From Theocolax elegans (lineage: Eukaryota > Arthropoda > Insecta > Hymenoptera > Cerocephalidae), in assembly GCA_026168455.1 (NCBI GenBank), contig CM047425.1, forward strand, positions 88,911,580-88,975,579: a DNA stretch of 64,000 bases, in the 5' to 3' direction. A model generated the notes under the pieces. That model ran no database searches and was not told where the DNA came from. It saw only the letters and a program-made list of their open reading frames with translations. Positions 15,701 to 28,100 of this stretch are shown here, piece by piece; the first letter of the stretch is position 1; the number at the start of each line of letters is the position of its first letter. The position numbers and the translations under genes are program-made.

Positions 15701-18700
15701 GTGATAAAAAAGACCCTTTTCCGTATGGTTTGTATTTACAAACGATACTGACTCATCGACCAAAAGAAATAAAAAGGATGGGATATAATAAAGAGGGGGG
15801 GAGGGGATTGAGCTAAATGGAAACAAATATCAAAGACGAAAGGGCTGTGAGATTAACAAAGAGGAAATTTTTCAGAAAGAGGAAGAAATCTAAGACGCAT
15901 TATTATGATATTTAACTCATATATATTGATGAAAAAAAAATATAAATAATAAATATGATTAACATGCGTAACGCGTATTACCAATATAAACTATTACTAA
16001 AACGCGTAACCCAATAATTCAAATTTCGTAGCTTTCCAGATATTGTATAACTAATTTATTATCAATTACTACAAATACGCAAATTGTGTTTAGTATGAAT
16101 TTAATTTACATTGACAGTATTCATATTTATAGAATAAACATTTGTTATTTTTTAACTATATATTTCGAACTTTTTTATTCTATATCGAGTGCTAAATAAA
16201 CTAATAGCGAAACTAGTATTGTTTTCTGAAAATGTTTTAAAGAAATAACGTAGATTTCAAAGAGTACGATTATTGTATGTATACGTTCGTTGTTATAGAA
16301 GTAACAAGTTTACATCGAAAGTTCAATATAAACTGCATTCAAAACTTTAGATCTTTAAATTAATTGTTGTTATAACATTGTACTTGTTTATCTATAATGC
16401 AATGTCTACTTCACTGTGTATTATTAATATTAATTATAGTGTAATTTAAAATTATGATCAACGGTGAGTTAATAAATGCTTATTAATTTTCACGCACGTA
16501 AGTCAGTGTGTGTGACCCATTTGATACTCCTGATGCTAGGTATACAGTCTCACACACACATTTATACTATTTCTTTATATTTACAAATGGCGAAAGTATA
16601 CGTTATTGTTTTTTGCTGTTATTTGTGAAACTACATATGCATCATGAAATTATCCCTTGATATTTCGTCATCCTGATATTGTAAAAAGAATTGACTGTTT
16701 ATAGAAGTTTTGTTCATTGGTTATTAAATTACGTATTTTTTTTGTTATTTATAACTACATATGTTTTGTCATTTTGTGGAGTTTTGCAAAAGCGTAAAGA
16801 AACAAAAAAAAACAAAATTTGATTCACAATTTTTTTATACGAAGGTTAACTTGGTTTGTAAAATTCTTTTTGTACTTTTATTAACAATAAATTAATTATC
16901 AGTAATTTAGAATAACGGTATTGTATAAAATATTTTAAATTTATACAATAAGTTACTCAGCACAATATTATAAAAAATATATTTATAAAACCGTCTATTT
17001 AAGCGCAAAGTTTTAAATATTTGTACAATCTTCGTGGAGGGTCATAAAGTAAAATATTTAAAATAGTTGGAAAGTTTTGTTCCCACATCCATTTCGTTTA
17101 TCAAAAATTCCAAAATAACTTTCCCAACTCATTCGCCTATACTTACATAGTCAATCTAATTCTGTTTAGAGAAAAATAGTCGACATAGTGTATAATTCAT
17201 TCGTTGTATATATGGTGCACATAAGCGTGAAAAAGAAACGTGGAATTTGCTCTGCAAGTGGCCTTTGTTGGATGCAAAATTTCCTTAGGCACAAGCCAGA
17301 GATGAGAGTGAAAGTGAAACAAAGGCTGCGAGGCCGAGTGAATCTTCCCATTAGTCAGTGAGCCGCGTATAACGTGTATGTATAGGTATGTATCTATAGG
17401 TACATCCATTGAGTTCTCGATGTAGACTCCGCGCCAATCCAAGTTTGTGCCAACGCACGATTTTATATAGATATTTTCTTCAATCTTTGCCCTTGCTATG
17501 AGAAGCTTATTCCGTTTAATAATGTAAAAGGTTTTTTTACGAGATTGACATTTTTACCGCGCGTTGACTTTTCGAAGGTCGCTTGGTTACAGTTAGCAAA
17601 AGTAACTCGGTTTTCCCCTATCCTGACATTCTTTACGATCACACGGTAAAATGTAGCTTTTCCTATGTATACATTCATAACTGATTCAATTTACCAATTT
17701 GCACAATAATTCAATTTTCGACACAACATATAAAAATATCTAGTTTAAGCTTACGCGAATTTCGGAGGCCTCGTTAATTATTTCGAATGCATTTACAGCA
17801 GTTAAATTTACCACTAACAGGCAAGTTTAATTACAGCTTTTAATAACATTAAAGTAATCAATTAAAATATTAACTAAGTTCATGCTTTGATGAATTATTA
17901 TTTCTTTTCGTTTAATGAGCAGTATTTTGATGAATATAAGTCTTTTAGTAAATGTACACACATAAACTTATTTATAAATATGACATTGAAGAGTTACATA
18001 AAATTCTCTATTTAAACTGTAAAGGTTTTTAAAACTTGAAATAATTTTAAAACCTGTATTTTATTTATTTGTTTAATATATTTAAGGAATGATTAAATGG
18101 CACAATCAAATCTTTACTTAAACACTAATAATTTCAAAGGTACCTATAATCAATGACAAATAAATTCATATATTCATATTCTATAATGCGTGTGTAAACG
18201 TCTATTCATTCAGAAAAACTAATACGATGAACTTCGTGGCAATAAACTTTTGCTTAATATATTTTCCTTATTTTTTTATTTTATTTAAATAATTCTCATA
18301 AAACCTTAATTAATGAATGCGTTTATACACAGTAAAAGAAAAATTTTAAAGTTATTATAGAAGGCATGATTATAAATTTTATTTTAAACTTATAGCAGAT
18401 AGATTATTTTTTAATGATTCGTATCAATCTTTAAGAGTATATTTTATATGAATAACTTTATAAAACGAAAAGACAAATATATACAAATATATATTTGATT
18501 GTAATCTTCAAAAATATACAATTTCTATGTATAATAAATTAAAAAGTTGTATTTTAGCTGTATCTTGACGAATTACGAATGTGTAGTATACGAAATCATT
18601 ACGTAAATGGTTTGGTTTCACATGGAATATTTTTGTATCCGTTTAATGACAGCTAATAATTTTCAATTCAATTTCTTCGCGGTCTAGAACGTGTCAGTTT

Positions 18701-21700
18701 GAAGCTTGGTGCGAGATCCACACTTAAATATACACGTGCACGCTTTCGAGCAAGATTTATAAAAGACGCATTGAATCACGCGTATATGGTTTTCCCCCTT
18801 TCCGTTCTCTCACTCTAAACTCGTTCCCTTCTTTTTCTCCTTTTTTTCGCTCGCACGTGCGCGGATACTACAGCTGATCGTGACCTTTCTTTCACGGTTC
18901 TTGGTTGTTTTTCGATGTTCTGTTTTTGTTGGGATACAATAAAGAATGATTGTCCACAATAACAGGAGTTTGCGAATAAAAATCGGAATCTACAAGAGGT
19001 TCCAAAGAAAAAAGATAAAAGTACAGAGAAATATATAGTATATGGGTATAGTGTCAGGGGCATCGTTTTACGACTTAGGAATAAAACGCCTTTTTCATAC
19101 GTTACCGTATACTATATATAAAATTTTAATACTAATCAGGAGACAATGCATATAGTTGTTTTCTTTAAATATGTAGGATTTTAATTATGTTACTTTTTTC
19201 TCTTTTCATTTATATTTTTTAACCTACACGAAAATCATTTCCTTTTTGTGACGCAACAGCTAAAACAAATCAATTAAAAAATTTAATTGTTTTTTAAAAC
19301 AAGTCATGACGTACACAATTGTGGGCTACTGTTTTGAACACTAAGAAACGAGTTTACACAACATTTAATCTTTCCCATTAGTTAAAATCGATTAACAATC
19401 GAAATAAATTATAATTTTTTTTCATTTTTAATTTCCTAGATTTCTCATGTAAACAAGTACTCATGATTGCGAACTTCTTTCGAGCCCTCCAAAGTTTCAC
19501 TTTCTGGTACAGTCGAGAAATCGACATTTTTGTTTTTCGCAAACTCTCTGGAGAAAGTTTACACACATCCACGAGAAAATTGGAGATCGACGTAGAAGAG
19601 AAATAGGCTTACAAAGTCACTAAAAATGTATACTTTTACGTGCTTGTATACACTGCTTACCGGTATTGGCAAATGTTGATTATTTTCTAAGTATATACAG
19701 ATGGAAAGAATTTTAAAATAATTGATCAATAAAAGGATCTATTTTTGAAGAAGTATTGTTAATATTGAGAAGTATTAATAATTGTTAATATTAACAATAT
19801 AATTTAGCTTTTGTATTGTCGCCCGATGAAATATACAAAGGTTTAGGCAATAATCGTAAATGAAACTCTCCATACGGAATTCAATCCTCTTTATCAAAAT
19901 AATATTTCATATTTACCAAGATAAATTATTGCATCAAAACGCGTCTGTAATTATAAAATTTGAAAATTTTCGGAAAAATGATTCAAGTACCTACTTTTAC
20001 CATATATAAATATATACATGTTACGTTAGTTGCAAGGTTAAAATTAATTTTCTTATAGAAGAGTAATAGTTACGATAGGTACTTGTTTGAAGATGTACCA
20101 AATATTAGTTTAAAACTTATTCACATTACCCTAGTAGAATTTTAAATATGAAAAATGGGCTTAAAACTAAGAAATGGCCAGTGAAACTGGTCAGGTTCTA
20201 TCTCAAAATGAAACGCTTTTTCACACCTTTCTTGACCATTTCTTAGATGGACATAACCTTCATCAAATATGAAACAACTTTTCGGGTAATCCTGTAAAGA
20301 AAACTTAAAGCGTGTTGTGAAATTTGATCGGTTTTACCAATTGTAATAGATACAGACGCTTGTTTACGCTATATAAATAGTACTTTTAAAGATATTTTAA
20401 CGTTTATCATTTTTCTCTCAAATTGAGCCAAATCATTTTTAGGAGCTTGTTCATAGTTATTATACCTAGCTAAAATGGCCAATTTTTCTTAGTTTACTTA
20501 AAATTCCAAAAGCATTTTTGATGGTCAGAAAAGGTTTATAAATTGGAATGAAAACTATGAAATGGGCAGGAAAGGTTCGAAAAAGCGTTTCATTCTTGTA
20601 CACGACCTGGCCAAGCATCCTAGTTAGTTTATAGATTGACATGAGAACGCTACTCAGTAAATGGCTACAAAATTTTTGTTGATTCCACCATATATATATT
20701 TATAAACGATCGGTCGTTGCGAATTATTTGTGGTGTTATTTTAAATAAGCGGACTTTGATCGTGATTTCTGTTTATCAATGTATACGATACTTAAGTCTA
20801 TATAATCCCACGTTAGGAAGATTACATTTTGCGTTTGCGTCTAACGTAGAGTAAATGCGTACGTACTTTCAAGTGTGTTTGCATCATGCTTATATCGATG
20901 AAATCATTATCTTCCTGTGTCTTTAACAGTTAACTATTATTATATTGTTTAAAAACAACGATGGTGTATTCAATACAACATTACATATAAATGTATTTTA
21001 TGTTTATCTAAAATTGATTACGAAAAACTTGGTTATTTATTGCACATCATATACACATTGTCTGTAAAGATAATGAACTGACGAAAATGGCTTGCTTGCA
21101 CACACATATTACACTCTTCATCCTAAAAATGACCAATCGATATTGATCAAGGTGTCTTAAGTTAGTTAATTTCTAATAGTTAAAATAAGACATAAAGGAG
21201 GCCATGAAAAAGCATCAAATTAACGAAAGGACACGAGAATGAGCTTACCCCAAGGGAGCTAATATTGCTATAGTATTAGACTACAAGATGATCGATTCTT
21301 TAGGCGCCTTGCTGGGAGTCGACGAACCTTGCGTATAGGCCGACGGCCGACGTGAAATTTACCCTCGCGTCGCCCGGAATAAATCCGTCGAGGCGCCCTG
21401 TGATTCAACCTCCTCGTTGTTTTCGCGGTCTCGCGTGTAATTTCAAACTACTTCGCGCAGTATGCTAGACATCAATTGCGTCAGCCGGTCATAGTCTAAC
21501 GAACCCTTTCATTATTTATGCAAATAAAAAAATTTTATAAAATATTTATCAAATTTATGTAATCTATCAGTTTTATGAAGAATTGGCTATTTAAAATATG
21601 TATCAAATTAATTAAATTACTCTTTGATATTTCAGCATTTTATGAATACGAAAACTTAAAAAAAAGCTTGGATAACAAGGATGAAAATTTGAGCATACAA

Positions 21701-24700
21701 ATGCTTCGAAGCCTTTTGTATTTGATTAGTTTAATGTTAATTTCAAGTTCTAAAAGTCAATTGAATAAATAAAATTTTGGATTTCAATTCTTTCAATTGT
21801 GAAAAATCAAAATTCAATTGTTATAAGTTCCTGATCGGAAAGATACATGGAGTGTTTATCAAGGCCGGATTTGTAGCCTCACAATAAACATTAGATCCTG
21901 ATAACATGGTTCCCTAGCAGGCCCCTCTAATATAGCGTGCAACGATGTGCTAACGAGACCCTGAGATATTTCTATGTATATTATATAATATACAAATCCA
22001 AAGCCAAACTTGCGGCTCTTGTTTGCTAAAATAAGAATATAATGTGATTATATCTGTACAATGAAGCCCTCAACTTTTTATAGTGTTCTTTTTTTATTAT
22101 TTATTAAACACGGATAATGTAAAATCTTATTCATTATCAATAAATAGTAGTTTTTCAATAAAAAATAAAACTTTCGATTTTAATTTTTATTATTTTTATT
22201 CTTTTTTTCTTGATCTCGTTGTTGACGCTAAAATCCAATACAGTGTGATAAGAATTTAGAAAAGTCTTTTTCGACAATTTTAAACATTAAAATTCTATTA
22301 CTGTAGATATTTTGATTGCAGCAAAATTGAATAAGTAAATACAATTTCTGATATCAATAAAAACATTTGTTTGTCTTGCAGTTTTAATCTTTAATTAAAC
22401 GTTGAAGTAAATAATTTAATGGCAAACGAGCAAAAGAAAGTCTAATTTTTTCAATTAAGAAACCAATTTAAAATGCCAATCGGTAAAGTGGTTAAGCTGG
22501 TAAATTTTAATCGAACATAAATGATAAAGTTATACATTTTATTCCAACAATGTGAGATGAACATGATGCCAAAATAATATTGAAATTAATAATATTTTAC
22601 GTTTTTTATATGAAATTTTTTTATAATATTATTTACTTATTACTTTATGAAAACCCATTCGAATTTTCAATTTATAAAGACAATATAATTTGCTGAACAA
22701 TATTTTTATATTGAAAGTTTATAATACGCACTAATTTCAAAGAGTTAATAAAAATAAAAATGCACATGCTCTAAAAGAATCAACAAAAAGATAAACACGT
22801 ATATATACATTATAATATATAAATCCGGTAAATCAGGTCATTCATGTGGGAAAATTATAGACAAAGGATCGGATAGACCGGTAAATATTTTCCGGCGAAC
22901 AGATCTGCATTTGCAGCTCTTTACCAGTATATATATACAATATATATATATATATATATACCACAGCTAGTCTGCACCTACTGTTTGCACTGAGTTTCGC
23001 GTCACAAGGAAGTGACTCGATGCGCACGGCTTTTTGTATGCTATACACTCGCGGAAAAGTTTTAATGATCGGTCGAGCGACGTATAAATTGCCATGCTTG
23101 CCGTATATAGTATTTTTTTCCACGCTTGCCGAAGGATTTTTGCTTGTTAAAACCGAATCCGGTTTCGGATATATACATCATTAAACACCAAACTGTTTAG
23201 AAGAATTTGTTATATCCTCGCTATTTATTTTTCGAAAAATTATAATGAAATGACTAATTTTTTTTTTACGTACAATATAAGTATCAGAGTTTCATTTTCG
23301 TTGATTTGTTGCTGTGTCGCGTGTTTTTACTGAGCTTATACGAAACGCGCGTTAACGAATTATCAAAAGAATTAAATTTATTCGTTGAAATAATAAAATA
23401 ATAATCTTAATCGCTACACGCGAGAATTGAAAAAATGCAATATTTCTTTAAACACCTGAGTAAAATTTGTCCTGTCAACGCCGAGTTATTTAAACAAAAT
23501 TATCGGGTTATTGGAATTGTATATACAATTACAGTTAACCTACATAAGGTACGCACACAAGGAAGAAGCAGAGACGAACGTTTGAATTACGATACTAATT
23601 AAATTAATTAGAAAATAAATACTCGCTAGATTGATCATATGGAATTTACTGTACATATACTGTTATTGTTGCTAGATGAATTCTGACATAAACGAATGAC
23701 TAATCGGACCAATGTGTTCGCAATATTTGTCGCAGTATAAATCGATGCTTGCCGTTACATTACTCACCATCATTTTTGAGGTCGAATTAGTAAACAATAT
23801 ATTCTAACATACTTTTTCTTCACGCATATATGGATTTAAAAGTATATTAATTTAAATGTTTTTGTATGGTCAAGTTGACATTGCTAGTTGCCAGTGCCAT
23901 TATTTTGGCCTGTCTCTTGTGTATACAAGATTTAAAATTTTTCACTTCGTACATAGGTATATATAAATTCAATTTAACGAATATTAAACTCATTTTCTAG
24001 TTCGTAATCTCATTATTTTAAAACTATTAACAATTTTCTCAAGATGATCTCTCCCACCATCTATCAAAAATTTTATAAATATTTAAATTATATAATTCAT
24101 GTAATGAACATACATATTTTAAAAATTTTTATTATACAAGCTTTTTGTGTGGGAATAAATTTGTAGATATCTCTTAAAATGAACAATACAATAATTGCAA
24201 ATGAACATTATTTTTAATATAAATCCATCCGGTAAATGTCTAATGCAGTGTATTTATGATACAAGAGAAAGAAATAAAACCACTTAATAAAAGCAAATAC
24301 ACATTGTACATACGTACCTTTTATAAATAAAAATTCGTTTTTATAGCAATTATAATTTATCACTATAAAATAGAAAAAAATATATTGAGTAATGTCATAT
24401 GTATAGGATTATTTACTTATATAGGATCACATCATTTTGTACATACTGCGTCACGTAGTATAATTACTTCCGGTGGGAAAGCCCGAATAGAATATATCGT
24501 TTGTTTGGGTGTATTTTCTGATTCGAAGGTTAGTTTACCGTTCAAATTGATATACATCCAATGAACTTTTGGAGCGTGAGGTGATAAATTCACGATACTG
24601 GTCAAATACTTATACAAGTATCATAAAATGATTAAATATTTAACATGTACATATTGTTGGCTTTGCTTGGAATTTTTATTACGTTAACCTTGGCTTTTAA

Positions 24701-25147
24701 CATAACTAATGCGTGTATTTATTTGCAAATTATTATATTTCAGTAGATCCATTATAAATGGTTAATTCTTCAGTAAGACTCAACCTTTTTGTTTAAATTT
24801 TATTCGAAGGATACTTTTATTTTCATTTCACATTTTTAAATGTTATAAAAGCAATAAGCAAAATAAGTATGTATAATTATAGCATCGCAGTAATTTTAAA
24901 AAAAAATACATATGTTATACATATAGTTATTATTTACATAACCTCGTAATTAAAAGAAGCAGTTATATCGATTTTTATTAGTATAATGATTCTACCGTTT
25001 ATATCGGTGGCGATATCGCTGAAAATCGTCTCGCAATCCGAGAATTCTAGACTCGATGAGATAAGATTATCGTATAACTTACGCGTTTTTCCACCTCGAA
25101 TTTTCGCGGGTCGATCACCTCTCTCTCTCTTTCTCTCTCTCTCACTC

Positions 25148-25199
<52 letters not shown>

Positions 25200-28100
25200 A
25201 CTTTGTCACTCTCTCGCGCTCCTCCCTCTCCCTCCTTTACTTTCTGCGCGGGAGAAAATTGCGAGAGCGCAAACAACATCGCGTGATTTGGTATGTCTGC
25301 GGTGATAACCTCGGCGTGCTCGATAATCCAAAAATTCAATCTCTAAACGTGGTCTTCTTCATCGTTAAGCTGCAATTAAGAGCTCAAGTTAATCGAGAGG
25401 AAGATGAGGACGTGATATACCGTTCGATGATATAATAATGAGTTGAGTTTTCGATAAATCATTTGAGCTGTTTACTTATTTACATAGATCCTTCTAAAAC
25501 AATTTGATTATAAAGCTTGAATTTTTATTAATAACTAATATAACGTTTATTGTTTGATTAATGGATACAAAATTTTATTAAATTTTTTATTATTAATTAC
25601 TTAAATATAATATTTAACGTCTAAGATATTGATACTGCATAAGGTATAAGTTAAAACATAGGTTGCTAAAATTATTTTGTATTATACAATATTTATTTTA
25701 ACCTCTAACATTTATATACTTGCATACAATTATATTTAATAGTATATATATTGTGACACTGTTATGGGAGATGGTTTTCTAACAAGGTATAAAAGCATCT
25801 CCTGCAATAGTCTTATACGATATTTAATAGCACGACAACATTAAAATTTGTAATGAAATTGATATTTTGAGGTTAACGTGTTGTAAGAAAATTTATAATT
25901 TATAATATTATTATATACCTACAGTTCTTTTACATGATACACTTCAAGTATAGCCATAGTTATTGGATAGTTTTATATCTTAATGAACCTTATCATTTTC
26001 GTCACCTAATGTCTATAATTTTGTGATATTTAATATACTTTCATGTATAGTATTTAACCTTTTACGTATATAAAATAATAAAATTCAACATTTACTTACC
26101 TTTCCGCTATTTTATTATGAACCTTATTATGGAAAATGGATCGACAGATTAAATTGCAAGCTTTCTACACAATATATTAATTAATTAATATATTAGCGAA
26201 AGTAAAATACTTGTTTGTCTCCTCACTTAATAGTTCAGTACTTTATTAACAAACAAGCATCAAGTATAGTCATAGCTTTTGAATGCTGTTGTCGACGATA
26301 CCTGCGTAACTTTAACCGTAAAATTTAAATCGTTTATTTTACGTGTAATATAATGCATACAAGATTTATTTATAAATTTGGTAAATTCTTTTCCGGAATT
26401 TTATTTTCGAAACAGATGATAAACTCAATTGTTGAACATATATAGCTTTATAGGTATTTCATTAAACTTTATTAGAGTGTCCGACGTTTTGAACGATTTT
26501 ATGGGGATTGATTTTTTTTATGAACTCTATCAGACTTGTTTTTATGTTCACTAGAAGTATTATCTTTACTTTTGATTTATTACTGTACACGTCAATAATA
26601 TTATATTGTACGGGAAATATGAAAAAACATGTTTTGGACGAAATGTAACAATTTTCAAATCATTATGTAAACAAATTTATAATTTTTTTATTTTATAAAG
26701 GCAGTATAAATATTAATCCTTATAAATAGTAACTAGTGTGAAAGCACAGAATATGCATTAATTTTGCATATTTAATTACGTTGTACAATTAACAGTCATA
26801 GTTTTTGAAAATATCGAAAAAATAGTACAAATAGTTTTGTTAATGAATAATACTGTGAAAAATGATATGTTATTTTTTGAGAATTTAACAATTTCATATA
26901 TTTGCATCCTTGAAAACAATTTTTACATGATTAAAATCTTTGATTGTATCGTCGTTACATAAAGTGAATATATCAATTAAATTTGCAGTTGCTTTAAACG
27001 ATCTTTTTTGTGTAGACGTAAATTTCCGGAGAATCTTGTATTCATGAAATTACGCAATTGTTTATAAAGTAAAGTTAATCAGTTTTGCTTGAAATTCAGT
27101 GTCTATAGAATCATAGCATATCGTTGTATACATTTACGTATAGTTACCGTTTACTTGCGTAAATTTCAAGCACTGTTCAAAGTTGATAATAGTAAAATGG
27201 CTTCACAAATACTTATTTACTTTACTTGAAAATTGCGTTTTCTTATTCTATGGCAATCTAAATTTTTAATGCACGTATATTATTAATTGGATAATATTTT
27301 TATAATTAACATATATACTTTTCTCATTTTGATTGTTATATTTGTAATCGTTGAGCACACAAACGCGGTAATGTAAATTTATTTATATTTCTATTTGTAG
27401 AAAGTAATTGGTATCAGGTCAAAATCTTTAGTTTTAAAATAACAATAACTATATATTATTTGTCAGGATATTAAACGAGGACACTAAACAGTAATATCCG
27501 TAAGTTATCATAAAAACAATTAAAAAATAATTTTCTGTGAGAACAATAAAATATGTGTGGTGAGGTGATTTTGAAATAATTTCAACGATAACCAAATAAG
27601 TTATCTCATTATTATTAAATAGGATGAGAAAAAATTAACACGGTTAAAAGTATACAAGTGAAATGAAATGAATATAAGCGTTTTTTCTAGAAGTATATTA
27701 AAATATATAAATAAAAGTTTTAATAAATAAAATATTACAATTTTATGTTGATAAGGTAATAATTAATTTATCGTAATAATATAATAAATAATCAATATAA
27801 TAATCTCTGTATTGAAACATAAATTCCAATATTAAAGGTAGACACGTGCCAAGAAAGCGACGGTTGTGTGCCTCGTGCGCCGCTCTCGAACCCGGCCCGA
27901 AATTAAAAAATTCCTGGCTACAGATATTGATGCGTACTCTCAGGCTCATAATATATGGCACAGCCAGTTTCGTATTAGCTGGGATCATGTGGCTACTTTA
28001 TGAGGCATTCTTCGACTGTGTTTGGGCTGCTATGCAAAACCTTGTATTTTTGAGTCTTGCGTTACTGAGCTGCGGAGCGGCACTTTTATCACTTTGTCGT

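Larger units (their letters stand above)
3716..20150 (+). other. Intron 1 of the transporter, first part; no gene seen
   Basis: AT-rich intronic DNA. Short GC-richer islets at about 6960-7030, 9780-9900, 10310-10390, 13060-13330, 17200-17450 and 18660-18870 may be regulatory, but none shows a coding frame I trust. A TG microsatellite lies at 8464-8490. Open frames here are short, lack start context and have AT-biased composition. Confidence 0.5.

Noticed and set aside
22842..23123. 93-codon minus-strand frame next to a TA microsatellite
   Set aside because: Part of the frame is translated TA repeat; I tested it as the missing part of the VHL-like candidate and saw no match.
24986..25435. 149-codon frame through the CT tract
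   Set aside because: Most of it is Leu-Ser repeats from translated (CT)n. The minus-strand frame (Arg-Glu repeats) is the same artefact.
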